DNA of 45,945 nt from Myxococcales bacterium. GTDB taxonomy: Bacteria; Myxococcota_A; Polyangia; Polyangiales; Polyangiaceae. Positions 1-8,141 of this stretch are shown here, in pieces. Position 1 is the first letter of the stretch, and every line of letters begins with the position of its first letter. The DNA lies in assembly GCA_025355005.1 (NCBI GenBank), contig JANXLV010000114.1:1-45945 (forward strand), read 5' to 3'. Made by a program: the position numbers and the translations under genes. The notes beneath the pieces were generated by a model that saw only the letters and a list, made by a program, of their open reading frames with translations, searched no databases and was not told the DNA's origin.

Positions 1-144
1 GTCGGCTTCGGTTTCTCGGGGAGCGTCTACCAGGACCCGGGCCGCGCGTTCTTCGCCGTCGGGTACCCGGAGAACCGGCTGCTACCGGCAGGAAACGACG
101 CTTTTTCCACGTTTTTAACGGTCGGCGTGGGCTTTGGACGCTGA
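1..144 (+). CDS. C-terminal end of an unidentified protein (truncated by window edge)
   Basis: Frame 1 is open from the first base and ends at TGA 142-144, giving 47 visible residues. The segment alternates hydrophobic, Gly and aromatic residues and closes with a short Gly/Phe-rich strand (TVGVGFGR), as in the last strands of secreted or outer-membrane beta proteins. Codon use matches the neighbouring genes. No catalytic motif is visible and the N-terminus lies outside the window, so no function is assigned. The beta-barrel idea is inference only. Confidence 0.5.
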   Translation, partial: VGFGFSGSVYQDPGRAFFAVGYPENRLLPAGNDAFSTFLTVGVGFGR

Positions 145-206
145 CGATTTCGTGGGTCGGGCCGGGCCACGCTCCCCTCATAATGTGGGCCGGTTGCAGC
201 GAATCC

Positions 207-233
207 TTGACAACCCTTGCCGATCCTTAGTTA
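207..233 (+). promoter_or_regulatory. Possible sigma-70-type promoter for the lipoprotein pair
   Basis: A perfect TTGACA lies at 207-212. An AT-rich segment around 227-236 (containing TAGTTA and TTAGCT) could serve as a -10 element with a 15-18 bp spacer. It lies in the 189-bp gap before the first small lipoprotein, about 100 bp upstream of its start. The -10 match is poor, so this is tentative. Nothing else is evident in the gap 145-333. Confidence 0.3.
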
Positions 234-333
234 GCTGGCGGCGCTCGCTCACCGCGCTGTATGGATCATGCGGGATGATTTGGTGATCGAGAGTCTTCCC
301 GTCTTTGACTCCTGAAATGTGTTTGGAGGGATC

Positions 334-540
334 ATGAAGAGCGGATTCGCATTTATTCTCGCGGCGGCGATGGTTTCGGGAGCCCTGTTCGGCTGCTCGT
401 ACGGTGGTGTTGCAACGGTTGGTGACAAGGTTGTCATCGCCCGTAACGACTCCTTCCTCTACGGCGCCCTCCGCAAGGTCTTCGTTTGCAAGGTTGCGGA
501 CAGCGGCGTTTCGTCCTGCGCCTCGGCCGACGCTCCCTGA
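334..540 (+). CDS. Small lipoprotein, paralogue 1 (68 aa)
   Basis: A predicted 68-aa lipoprotein. A short hydrophobic signal ends in the lipobox LFGC (Cys at residue 21). The mature part is only 48 residues and holds two further Cys (in FVCKV and VSSCA) that could form a disulfide. The ATG at 334 is chosen over ATG 319 because GGAGGG (325-330) precedes it and the signal peptide begins there. The next gene is a close paralogue of the same length: 31 of the last 38 residues are identical. The shared core is DKVV..RND.FLYGALR.VFVCKVADSGVSSC. I do not recognise a described family. The protein is probably anchored in the inner or outer membrane facing the periplasm or surface. Confidence 0.8.
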   Translation: MKSGFAFILAAAMVSGALFGCSYGGVATVGDKVVIARNDSFLYGALRKVFVCKVADSGVSSCASADAP

Positions 541-584
541 GCGTCTTAACGATTACCCACAAAAATTTTACGGAGATTGATCCC

Positions 585-791
585 ATGAAGAAGGTCCTTT
601 TTGCCTTGGTTGCGGTCCCCGCCCTCGTTGCGGCCACGGGCTGCGCGTACGGTGGTCTTACTGGCGTCGGCACCGACAAGGTTGTCGTCACCCGCAACGA
701 TATGTTCCTGTACGGCGCGCTCCGTCAGGTCTTCGTTTGCAAGGTCGCGGACAGCGGCGTTTCGAGCTGCCAGTCGGCCGAGTCGCCCTGA
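585..791 (+). CDS. Small lipoprotein, paralogue 2 (68 aa)
   Basis: Second copy of the tandem pair, again 68 aa. The signal peptide ends in the lipobox AATGC, followed by a YGG motif and the same FLYGALR.VFVCKVADSGVSSC core as its neighbour. The ATG at 585 has GGAG at 572-575 upstream. The gap from the first copy is 44 bp, so cotranscription is likely. The signal peptides have diverged much more than the mature domains, as expected for a duplication under selection on the mature part. Function unknown. Two non-lipidated Cys are conserved between the copies. Confidence 0.8.
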   Translation: MKKVLFALVAVPALVAATGCAYGGLTGVGTDKVVVTRNDMFLYGALRQVFVCKVADSGVSSCQSAESP

Positions 792-819
792 GCCATTCGC
801 GCTCGTGTCTAACGGCGGC

Positions 820-1263
820 GTGACGCTCGTTCGATTCGCGACCACGTTCGCTCTGCTTCTACCGGTCCTCGCGTGCAAACGCGAAGCTGCAGCCACGTTC
901 GGGGAACCGACGGGGCTTCAGTTATCGGTTGACGGAACGAACGTACAAGTCGCAATCGCCACCAGCGGTGGCGCTTCGAACGGAACTAGCGTCACGTCGT
1001 CGGTCAACACGATCGCATCTGGATTTCACGGCGCGCTCAAAGCGTGTCCGGAGGCCGTGGCCTTTCTCAAGAAGGGTCAGGGCTTTCGTATTCAGTTTGC
1101 CGTATTGGATGGGAACGCTGTCGTCGACAAGTTCCCGAGTGAAGCTCCCGTGGTCTGCGTTCTGAAGGCGCTCCACGGGAAATCTCTTTTTGTAGCCGGT
1201 GAGGGCGGAGCCGCGCCGACGGGTCGGTTCAACCTCCTGGCCGAGATCCGTCAGGGTCCTTAG
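820..1263 (+). CDS. Hypothetical lipoprotein (about 147 aa)
   Basis: A predicted lipoprotein: a short N-terminus (TLVRF), a hydrophobic stretch, then the lipobox PVLAC followed by KREAA. The GTG at 820 gives a 19-residue signal; GTG 805 in the same frame is the alternative. Neither has a strong ribosome-binding site. The mature part is about 130 residues, with a KACPEAVAFLKKGQGF segment and a VVCVLKAL segment (two Cys), and no recognisable enzyme motif. It starts 28 bp after the small lipoprotein pair and ends 3 bp before the next gene, so all four genes may form one transcript. Function not assigned. Confidence 0.65.
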   Translation: MTLVRFATTFALLLPVLACKREAAATFGEPTGLQLSVDGTNVQVAIATSGGASNGTSVTSSVNTIASGFHGALKACPEAVAFLKKGQGFRIQFAVLDGNAVVDKFPSEAPVVCVLKALHGKSLFVAGEGGAAPTGRFNLLAEIRQGP

Positions 1264-1266
1264 CCT

Positions 1267-2079
1267 TTGAACACGCGCGCTTTCATTTTTCGCGCTGGAA
1301 CGACCTGCGCGCTCGCACTGAGCGTCGTCTCGATCGTGACCACCGTGCGTGCCGCGGATGCACCGCCCGCATCGCCCGCATCGCCTGATGCCAGCGCAAG
1401 CGCAACAGCCGAGGCGAGCACGCCGCGCAACGCGCCGCCGCCATCCGCGCCATCTTTTTTCGTCCCGCCTCCACCGCCGGGACCAACGACACCACCACCA
1501 GCGCCACCAACGCCGACCACCGAGCCGGTGAACCCGCTCGCTCCGCCGACGATGGTGTTGCAGCCCATGCAGCCGCTCGTGCTCGATCCGAATACGCAAG
1601 CGCGCCCCAACGCACGAGCAAACTTGCCCGTCCAGGCGATGCGCCCGGAGATTCGTGTCACGACCTGGGACCTGAACCTCGACTTCGGGTACGGCGCGGT
1701 GATCGACACGCCCGAGAACCGGCCCTCGTATTTCATGCGCGCGCGCGCAGGCGTCCTCCATGTGCGCGACGACTGGTTCTACACGGCCGGGCTCACGTAC
1801 GATCTCGTGAAGGTCTTTCGTGTGGGCGGCTACGACGCGACGAACTTCGGCATCCAGCTCGAGGCGATGCACATCCAGTACGGTATCTGGGGACAGGTCG
1901 GCGGCCTCGTCGACTTCTCGGGGCACGGCGGCGTTGCCGTCGCGGCGGGATGGAGCCTCTTCGGCGTCGAGTACCAGGCGCGCACCTACGAGGACCTCGG
2001 CCCAGTGCAGGCGGTCTACGGCAAGATCCGCATCCCGGTGACGATCATCTATCACGCCGTGGTGAAGAAAGACCTCTAG
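1267..2079 (+). CDS. Secreted proline-rich protein with beta-barrel-like C-terminus
   Basis: 270 aa from a TTG at 1267, three bases after the preceding stop. A signal peptide of about 29 residues (ending VRA/ADA) precedes an Ala/Pro/Ser-rich, probably disordered linker (residues 30-100) with proline runs. Residues about 125-270 alternate polar and hydrophobic or aromatic residues (DLNLDFGYGAVIDT, YFMRARAGVLHV, WFYTAGLTYDLVKVF), as in a small outer-membrane barrel. Such linkers often let a protein cross the periplasm. No enzyme motif is present. The TTG start is inferred from the signal peptide and the tight spacing. The role is unknown; an outer-membrane location is inference. Confidence 0.7.
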   Translation: MNTRAFIFRAGTTCALALSVVSIVTTVRAADAPPASPASPDASASATAEASTPRNAPPPSAPSFFVPPPPPGPTTPPPAPPTPTTEPVNPLAPPTMVLQPMQPLVLDPNTQARPNARANLPVQAMRPEIRVTTWDLNLDFGYGAVIDTPENRPSYFMRARAGVLHVRDDWFYTAGLTYDLVKVFRVGGYDATNFGIQLEAMHIQYGIWGQVGGLVDFSGHGGVAVAAGWSLFGVEYQARTYEDLGPVQAVYGKIRIPVTIIYHAVVKKDL

Positions 2080-2136
2080 CGGGGACGACGTGTTCACACC
2101 GCTCTTGCGAGCGAGTATCGTGGGAGGGCTTTTCCC

Positions 2137-4149
2137 ATGACTTCTGGAAACGACAAGCCCACCTCACAGGATGGGCAGGCGCGAGCATCGCGCGATCCGA
2201 GCGACGTGGCTGGACCCGCGTCGCTTCTCAACCTTGTCATCTCCGATCGGTACCGCATCGAGAAGCTCCTCGGCGAAGGTGGCATGGGCGCCGTCTATCA
2301 GGCCGAGCACACCCTCATGCGCAAGCGTGTCGCCATCAAGGTGCTCCACGCTGAGATGAGCCGCATGCGCGAGGTCGTCGCGCGGTTCGAGCGCGAGGCG
2401 ATGGCCGCCGCGCACATCGACCACCCGAACGTGGCCGCGGCGACGGACTTCGGCAAGCTCGACGACGGCTCGTTTTTCCTCGTCCTCGAGTTCATCGAGG
2501 GCGTGAGCCTCCGGCAGCTCGTCTCGCAAGGGCGTCTCCCGCTTTCTCGGGCGATTCACGTCACACGTCAGATCGCGCAGGCGCTGGTGCGCGCGCATGC
2601 GCTCGGCATCGTTCACCGCGATCTGAAGCCCGAGAACGTCATGCTCGTCGATCGCGACGGCGATCCCGACTTCGTGAAGGTGCTCGACTTCGGTATCGCG
2701 AAGGTGCCCGTTGGCGACATCGCGGAGGCGGGCAACACGTCGCGCCAGTCCGACTCCGCGCAGCCGGTGCTCACGCAGGCCGGCATGGTGTACGGCACAC
2801 CGGAGTACATGGCGCCAGAGCAGGCGCTCGGCAATCCCGTGGACGCGCGTGCGGACATCTACGCGCTCGGGGTGATGTTCTACGAGATGCTTACAGGCTC
2901 CCGTCCGTTCGACGCCGAGAGCAAGGTGAAGATCCTGGGCATGCAGGTCACAGCGCCCGTGCCGTCCATGAACGAGCGCTCGCCGGAGGCGAATATCCCG
3001 CCCGAGATCGAGGTGCTCGTGAAGAAGCTCCTCGAGAAGGAGGCGGAAGAGCGCGTCCAGGATCCGAAGGAGCTCCTCGACTCCCTGCAGAGCATCTCGA
3101 TCAACCTGGTCGCGCAAGGGAAGCTCGATCCCAGCGCGCTCGCGTCTTCAGGGCCTTCGTCCACGCAGGCGCCGATGAGCTTCGTCGGCGTATCCAACAG
3201 CGGCGCGCTCGGCGTGGCACCCACCGCCGCCGTCATTGCGCTTCCGTCTGCAAGCGGCAACGTGAAGGTCCCGGAGTCCGTGGCCGCCGCGGTGCGCGAC
3301 AGGCCCAAGGCGCTCATCATCGGCGGCGCGGTGGTGGTCGTTGTGTTGCTTGCGATCGTCGGCGTTGCGGTGGTCAGCAGCGGCGGCAAGACCACAACCT
3401 CCGATGCGGGTGCTGTCGCACTGCAGAGCGCGTCCGCCTCCTCCTCCGGGTGGGCGGGCACGCCACCGCCACCGACGGATGATCGCGTGCACGACGGAAT
3501 TCAATCGGTGGACCGCGGCGACTATGGCAGCGGCATCGACAAGCTCTCTGGCCTTCCGGAGGAGCTCAAGACCCGACCCGAGGTCCGCCGCGCGCTCGCC
3601 ACCGCATACAATGCGACCGACAAGAACGAAGAGTGCATGGTGGTCATCACCGCCTGGCTCGATGACACCGCTGACGCGGGCGTGTCGCCGGTTGCGGGCG
3701 AGCAGAAGGTTCGCATCATGATCCGCGACTCTGCGATCTCGGCCAACGCCGTCGCCGCGGATCTGGCGTTTGCGCTGCTCGAGAAGCACATGGGCACCGT
3801 CGGCCTGGATGATCTTTACGACATCGGATACGGGCTCTCCGGCCAGTACAACGCGAAGGCGAAGGAGCGCGCGCGCAAGCTGCTGAAGCGACCCGACCTG
3901 CGGGCCAAGATGACGTCCGCGCTGAGCGTGACCCTGGATCTGGCGGTCGCGGGCCAGAGCTGCAAGGTGAAGGACTTCCTCGAGCGCGCGCAGACGGATG
4001 GTGACGGGCGAACCGTCGCGCTGCTGAAGGCGCTCCTCGCGCGCGTGCCCACGGGCTGGTTCGGCAAGAAGGACGCGCTCCAGTGCATCCACGACGGTTC
4101 GCTGCAGAAGACCATCAGCGTCATCGAGGCGCGAATGAAGAAGGAATAG
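2137..4149 (+). CDS. Transmembrane Ser/Thr protein kinase (PknB-like, Hanks type)
   Basis: 670 aa. The kinase domain spans roughly residues 39-320: glycine loop GEGGMGAVY (46-54), invariant Lys68 (AIK), catalytic HRDLKPEN (160-167, catalytic Asp162), DFG (184-186) and GTPEYMAPEQ in the activation segment. All are intact, so it should be active. A Ser/Ala-rich linker leads to one transmembrane helix at about 390-410 (LIIGGAVVVVVLLAIVGVAVV). A region of about 245 residues beyond the membrane contains helical, TPR-like stretches but no PASTA repeats. The ligand is unknown. ATG 2137 follows GGGAGGG (2122-2128) with suitable spacing. It stands alone with a 57-bp leader; the secreted protein downstream (55 bp) could be a partner. 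Confidence 0.95.
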   Translation: MTSGNDKPTSQDGQARASRDPSDVAGPASLLNLVISDRYRIEKLLGEGGMGAVYQAEHTLMRKRVAIKVLHAEMSRMREVVARFEREAMAAAHIDHPNVAAATDFGKLDDGSFFLVLEFIEGVSLRQLVSQGRLPLSRAIHVTRQIAQALVRAHALGIVHRDLKPENVMLVDRDGDPDFVKVLDFGIAKVPVGDIAEAGNTSRQSDSAQPVLTQAGMVYGTPEYMAPEQALGNPVDARADIYALGVMFYEMLTGSRPFDAESKVKILGMQVTAPVPSMNERSPEANIPPEIEVLVKKLLEKEAEERVQDPKELLDSLQSISINLVAQGKLDPSALASSGPSSTQAPMSFVGVSNSGALGVAPTAAVIALPSASGNVKVPESVAAAVRDRPKALIIGGAVVVVVLLAIVGVAVVSSGGKTTTSDAGAVALQSASASSSGWAGTPPPPTDDRVHDGIQSVDRGDYGSGIDKLSGLPEELKTRPEVRRALATAYNATDKNEECMVVITAWLDDTADAGVSPVAGEQKVRIMIRDSAISANAVAADLAFALLEKHMGTVGLDDLYDIGYGLSGQYNAKAKERARKLLKRPDLRAKMTSALSVTLDLAVAGQSCKVKDFLERAQTDGDGRTVALLKALLARVPTGWFGKKDALQCIHDGSLQKTISVIEARMKKE

Positions 4150-4204
4150 GCTCGCGCGGTGACGTTGCCCTCAAGTTCGACCCTCGCCGGCCGTTCCGTC
4201 GGCA

Positions 4205-5014
4205 ATGAACCACAAGAAACTACGAGCGGTCACAGCAGCCTCCTTCGTCGCCTTCACGGCCATCGCGTGCCAGGCGTTTGCAGGTCCGACGACCACACCG
4301 ACCAAGACCGTGCCCATTGCAGCGACGACTCCCGCCAGTACCGCGGTCACGAAGCCTGGTGAAAAGTCGCCGACGCTGCTCCCTGCTGCGATGATCGTAC
4401 CGCAGCCGTCAGCGCCGTTGACGCCGCTCCCGGTGGTGTCCGCCACGAAGTTCTGCGCCACGGAGGGCGTCGTCGGCAAGAACGGAAACCTGATGCACGT
4501 GGACGTGGGCGCGATGCGCGGCTTCCTCTCCACCGATCGCAGCCGCACCGCGGAGGTGGAGTTCACCTACCGTGGGGCGAGCAAGGACACACAGCCGCTC
4601 CTCAGCGGCGAGATCAGGCGGCAGATCGGCCTCAAGCTGAAGGCGCAGGACACGTGCAACGTGGTCTACGCGATGTGGCATGTCGCGCCGACGCCGCGCC
4701 TCTCCGTCGCCGTGAAGAGCAACCCCGGCAAGAACACCTACGCCGCGTGCAAGGACCAGGGCTACATCAACGCGACGCCGTCGATGACGAAGGACGTGCC
4801 AGCGGTCGTCGCTGGTGTCCCGCACACGATGCGCGCGGAGCTCGACGGACAGAAGCTCAAGGTGATCGTCGATGGCTCGCTCGTCTGGGCGGGGTCGTTG
4901 CCACCGGAGGCTGCGGTCATCGACGGTCCTCCGGGAGTCCGTTCGGACAACGGCACCTTCGACTTCCAGGTGCGCGTACCCAGCGGCGCAGCGGCCGCGC
5001 CGCCCTGCAACTAG
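4205..5014 (+). CDS. Secreted or lipid-anchored hypothetical protein (269 aa)
   Basis: The N-terminus (KKLRAV, then a hydrophobic stretch ending FTAIACQAFA) fits either a lipoprotein (Cys22, -3 to -1 = AIA) or signal-peptidase cleavage after AFA. A Thr/Pro/Ala-rich linker follows to about residue 75. The remaining roughly 190 residues look like a beta-sandwich: alternating strands, four or more Cys (FCATEG, DTCNVV, YAACKD, PPCN) and AELDGQKLKVIVDGSLVWAG, reminiscent of concanavalin/LamG-like folds. That likeness is weak and is inference. It lies 55 bp behind the kinase on the same strand and is followed by a hairpin terminator. No catalytic residues are recognised. Confidence 0.75.
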   Translation: MNHKKLRAVTAASFVAFTAIACQAFAGPTTTPTKTVPIAATTPASTAVTKPGEKSPTLLPAAMIVPQPSAPLTPLPVVSATKFCATEGVVGKNGNLMHVDVGAMRGFLSTDRSRTAEVEFTYRGASKDTQPLLSGEIRRQIGLKLKAQDTCNVVYAMWHVAPTPRLSVAVKSNPGKNTYAACKDQGYINATPSMTKDVPAVVAGVPHTMRAELDGQKLKVIVDGSLVWAGSLPPEAAVIDGPPGVRSDNGTFDFQVRVPSGAAAAPPCN

Positions 5015-5035
5015 CGGACGCTCGCGTGACGACCA

Positions 5036-5060
5036 GCCGCCTCAGGCGGCGTTCTTCTTC
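5036..5060 (+). terminator. Hairpin terminator whose loop is the opposing gene's stop codon
   Basis: GCCGCC (5036-5041), loop TCA (5042-5044), GGCGGC (5045-5050), followed by the T-rich GTTCTTCTTC. It sits 21 bp after the stop of the secreted protein gene. The TCA loop is the reverse complement of the TGA stop of the convergent glycosyltransferase gene, so the hairpin partly lies in that gene's last codons. It is a plausible terminator for the plus-strand gene. On the minus strand no T-tract follows. Confidence 0.45.
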
Positions 5061-6991
5061 CGACCGCCGGGCGGCGGAATCGACGGGTTGGGGTGTGCGA
5101 TCTTACCGGCGCTGATCCGCGCAGCTTCCACGATGTTCGCGGGCTCGTCGAAATTGGCGGGGGCCACGTGACGGACCTGCACGCTGTCGCGCAGGACGTC
5201 CACGGCCCCCGAGAGGACCTGTTCGACGTGGACGGGCACGTCGCGCACCTCCTCGGCGCCGTGCCGCATGCGCTGCCAGAGGGTGGGCTTCTTGCCGGTG
5301 GTCCAGCCGTGGAAGCCGCTGGGCGTCCACCGCGTCTCGTTCCAGCCGAGCCAGAAGAGTCCTACGGGCACGTCGCCGAAGATCGCGGAGCGCACCAGCA
5401 GCACCATGAATCGACGGACGCGCGAGAGGAACGCCACGCGCACGCTGCGGCCCTTGATGAGCGTGGACTCGGGCGCGAACTTCGTGATGTTTCCAAACAG
5501 GAACACGTCGTGGATGACGCCGGTGAACGTGGTCCAGAAGCTGAAGACCAGCGTGTAGAGCGGCGCGAGCGGGATCGCGAGCAACAGGCGCCAGTTCTTG
5601 CGCAGCTCACCGTTCATCGCGAGGGCCATCGTCGTCCAGAGCACGTAGACCGAGAGTTGCAGCGCGATCGCGAGCCCGATGCGGTTCAACGTGCTGCCCT
5701 GCATCATCGCGAAAGGCACCTGTACGTAGTAGTACGCCCCGAAGAACACGTACTTCATCATGAGTGCGACGACACCGACAGCGCACGCGCCAAGATCCCA
5801 GTGGTACCAGAAGGAGCGCGAGAAGCGGCCCGCCACCTCGATGCGCGCGGTGTTCCAGCGCACGCGCTGCTTCCACAGCGTCTTCAACGTGGTCGGTGAC
5901 GACGTGTACACGCGCGCCTCCGGCTCGTAGCGCAATGCGCGATCGACGAAGAAGCTGCGGAGCGCGTAGTAGACCGCGTGAAGCGGTGTGCGTGGCGCGT
6001 CGAGCGTGAACCGCCCATTTTCCCAGCGCGCGATGATGGCGAGGAACGCGCTCACCGTGTCGTCGGTGTCGCCAGCCATCAGCTCCGGGATCGGCTCGGC
6101 GTTGCTCAACGAGAACTTCGGCGGCGCGAACCCGATCCACCACTTGAGCCAGTCCGTGATCGCGAGCGTTCGCATGAAGCCCATGTACTTCGGGCCCGAG
6201 AGGAAGATGTCCGACCAGATGCAGTAGAGGACGCCGGTGGTTCCGCTCAGCGGGAAGGGACGCTTGTTGTGGCGCGCCACGTTCGTCACCAGGTACTCGC
6301 GCGCGACCTGGAGGCTGACCTGGCCCTCGACGGTGAAGAAGTTTCGGAGGCCCTTCCAGTACGCGTTGCCGCGCACGTAGAGGTTGCCGGCCACGGCGCG
6401 TCCAGGGCTGCCGGTGATCGGGTTCCTCATGCAGAGGCGTCGCGCGATGTGTTCGAGCGCGCGCGGGCCGAGGTCCGCGTCGGCGTCGGTGCTGAAATAG
6501 ATCTTCGGAAACTCCGCGTGCACGCCGCCCGCAACCAGCTCGTGCATGTACTGCACGCCCTGCTCGATGGCCATCGGCTTGCCGCCGCGCAGCTCACGGC
6601 CAGTGAGGTAGAGCCACACGCCAGGCGCGAGGTCCTTCTGCTTCTCGGCGATCCATCTCTCGAGCCCGCGATACAGCGGCTCGGCCTCCAGATAGCCATC
6701 GATGCTCGCGATGATGGTGAGCTCGCCCGGGTAGTCGTTCTGCGTGACGTTCTCGATCGTGGCCTTTATCGCCTCGATCTCGTCCTCCTGTCTGAGCAGC
6801 GACGGGATGATCAGCAGGCCAGACGGCACCGGCGTACGCGGAGCGTTGCCAGCCGGGCCACGGATCGCGCGGAGCAGCCAGTGCCGCGGGAACAGATAGT
6901 AGTAGTCGAAGAACATCAGGCAGAACGCGAACGCAAATCCTCCGAGTGGCGTGGAGAAGATCGTGGTGAGTTGTTTGAACGCGAAGAACAT
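5042..6991 (-). CDS. Membrane-bound family-2 glycosyltransferase (cellulose-synthase type), exopolysaccharide synthase
   Basis: 649 aa, processive GT2 of the inner membrane. The N-terminal membrane segment is at about 15-33. The catalytic domain carries ASIDG (Asp98), DADAD (169-173), TDD (309-311) and the processivity motif QRVRW (375-379), the D, DxD, (E/D)D, QxxRW pattern of BcsA/Alg8/hyaluronan-type synthases. Several C-terminal membrane helices follow (about 400-560). No PilZ motif is seen in the tail. ATG 6991 is chosen because GGAACGGAG lies just upstream and the frame further upstream overlaps the previous gene. It is the last gene of a three-gene unit with a membrane-fusion-like and a TolC-like protein, suggesting it makes a secreted polymer. 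The substrate cannot be told from sequence. Confidence 0.9.
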   Translation of the reverse strand: MFFAFKQLTTIFSTPLGGFAFAFCLMFFDYYYLFPRHWLLRAIRGPAGNAPRTPVPSGLLIIPSLLRQEDEIEAIKATIENVTQNDYPGELTIIASIDGYLEAEPLYRGLERWIAEKQKDLAPGVWLYLTGRELRGGKPMAIEQGVQYMHELVAGGVHAEFPKIYFSTDADADLGPRALEHIARRLCMRNPITGSPGRAVAGNLYVRGNAYWKGLRNFFTVEGQVSLQVAREYLVTNVARHNKRPFPLSGTTGVLYCIWSDIFLSGPKYMGFMRTLAITDWLKWWIGFAPPKFSLSNAEPIPELMAGDTDDTVSAFLAIIARWENGRFTLDAPRTPLHAVYYALRSFFVDRALRYEPEARVYTSSPTTLKTLWKQRVRWNTARIEVAGRFSRSFWYHWDLGACAVGVVALMMKYVFFGAYYYVQVPFAMMQGSTLNRIGLAIALQLSVYVLWTTMALAMNGELRKNWRLLLAIPLAPLYTLVFSFWTTFTGVIHDVFLFGNITKFAPESTLIKGRSVRVAFLSRVRRFMVLLVRSAIFGDVPVGLFWLGWNETRWTPSGFHGWTTGKKPTLWQRMRHGAEEVRDVPVHVEQVLSGAVDVLRDSVQVRHVAPANFDEPANIVEAARISAGKIAHPNPSIPPPGGRKKNAA

Positions 6992-7029
6992 CGCGGCTCC
7001 GTTCCCTTGGATTGGTTCGTGGACCCGCG

Positions 7030-8139
7030 CTACTTGAGGCGCGCGAGGCGGTCTTCGGACTTCTTGTTTGCGAGCGCGACCGCGGCGGACTGCGGCCGCA
7101 CGCGCAGGGTCTTCGACTTCGCGACATGCGGATCGCTGAGACTCATCGTGGCGTACTGTCCACGCGTGGGTGTGCCCCACGGGTCCGGGAGGATCACCTC
7201 GCCGGGCAGGAGCTTCGTCACCTGTCCCACCGCCTTGCAGTGGAAGAGCCCCCAGATGCAGTCGTAGATCGGCGCGCCGCTCTCCACCCCGTCCATCTGC
7301 GTGTATGGCACGAACGCGACGGTCAGGTTCTGGCTCGCGGCGGTGAACGTGGGCCGCTCCTTCAACTGCCCCGTGAGCTCCTCGATCATCTTGAGCTCCT
7401 CGTCGAGATGCACCTTCTCCGCGATCGCGGAGCGGCGCTCGGCCTTCAGCTTTAGGATCTCGGTCGAGATGCGGACGAGCTGGTCCTGGAGCATGAGCAT
7501 CTCGGGCGTTGCGATGTGCGCCCCGCCGCCAGAGCGAAGCGCCTGTTGCGTGAGGTTGACCTGGCTCATCGTCACCTCGGTGACGTAGCGCGAGCGGTCG
7601 TTCTCGATGAGCGCGAGCTTCATCTGGCTCAGTGTCTGCTTCTCGCGCGCGTAGTCGGCCTTCGCCGCGAGCCCCGCGTCGAGGTCCTTCTTGATCTGGA
7701 CGACGAACGCCTCCTGCGCCGCGATCATCGCTCCGAGGTCCTTGCGCTGCGTGGACAGCGCCTGCAGATCACTGGTCCCCGCGGAGGCCTGCTTCGTCGT
7801 GAGCGCAGCGGTGAACTCGAGGCCGCGCGCGGCGGAAGTCTTCAGCTCCTCCAGCTCCGCGATCGCCTTGTCGGACGCCTCGACGATGACGTCAATCTCC
7901 TCTCGTCGGGTCGTCACCTTGAACCGCTCGGCGGTGAGTGTTGCCATCGAGAGCTTCGCCTGGATCACCAGGTCGCTGTCGGGCGAGAGCGCGCACGGGG
8001 CGACGAACTCGTCGGTCGCGACCCGGTAGACGCCATCGCCCACGTACGCGATGGCGGCGACGACGCCGCACAGGGTCGCGAGCGAGAATATGCGGCTCTT
8101 GATGGTGGGCCGATCGTTCGGGGTGGCTGCGTTGCTCAT
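7030..8139 (-). CDS. Membrane-fusion (HlyD/Alg44-like) periplasmic adaptor
   Basis: 369 aa. A short cytoplasmic N-terminus, one transmembrane helix (about 17-35), then a long heptad-rich helical region (about 60-250: repeated Leu/Ala/Glu/Lys with TTRREEIDVIVEASDKAIAELEELK and MLQDQLVRISTEILKLKAERR). A beta-rich C-terminal part ends in a basic tail. This architecture is that of membrane-fusion proteins that bridge an inner-membrane enzyme and an outer-membrane channel. ATG 8139 is preferred over GTG 8145 because AGGAG then lies at proper spacing. It starts 2 bp after the TolC-like gene ends and finishes 38 bp before the GT2 gene. Role in polymer export is inferred from context. Confidence 0.75.
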   Translation of the reverse strand: MSNAATPNDRPTIKSRIFSLATLCGVVAAIAYVGDGVYRVATDEFVAPCALSPDSDLVIQAKLSMATLTAERFKVTTRREEIDVIVEASDKAIAELEELKTSAARGLEFTAALTTKQASAGTSDLQALSTQRKDLGAMIAAQEAFVVQIKKDLDAGLAAKADYAREKQTLSQMKLALIENDRSRYVTEVTMSQVNLTQQALRSGGGAHIATPEMLMLQDQLVRISTEILKLKAERRSAIAEKVHLDEELKMIEELTGQLKERPTFTAASQNLTVAFVPYTQMDGVESGAPIYDCIWGLFHCKAVGQVTKLLPGEVILPDPWGTPTRGQYATMSLSDPHVAKSKTLRVRPQSAAVALANKKSEDRLARLK

Positions 8140-8141
8140 GC

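Noticed and set aside
922..2097. Long open frame on the minus strand opposite the lipoprotein and Pro-rich genes
   Set aside because: Arg/His-rich, low-complexity composition without a fold, typical of the antisense of high-GC genes; the plus-strand frames have signal peptides and lipoboxes.
5978..7267. Long open frame on the plus strand opposite the GT2 and fusion-protein genes
   Set aside because: The minus-strand GT2 has full catalytic motifs; the plus frame is Arg/Glu/His-rich without any motif.
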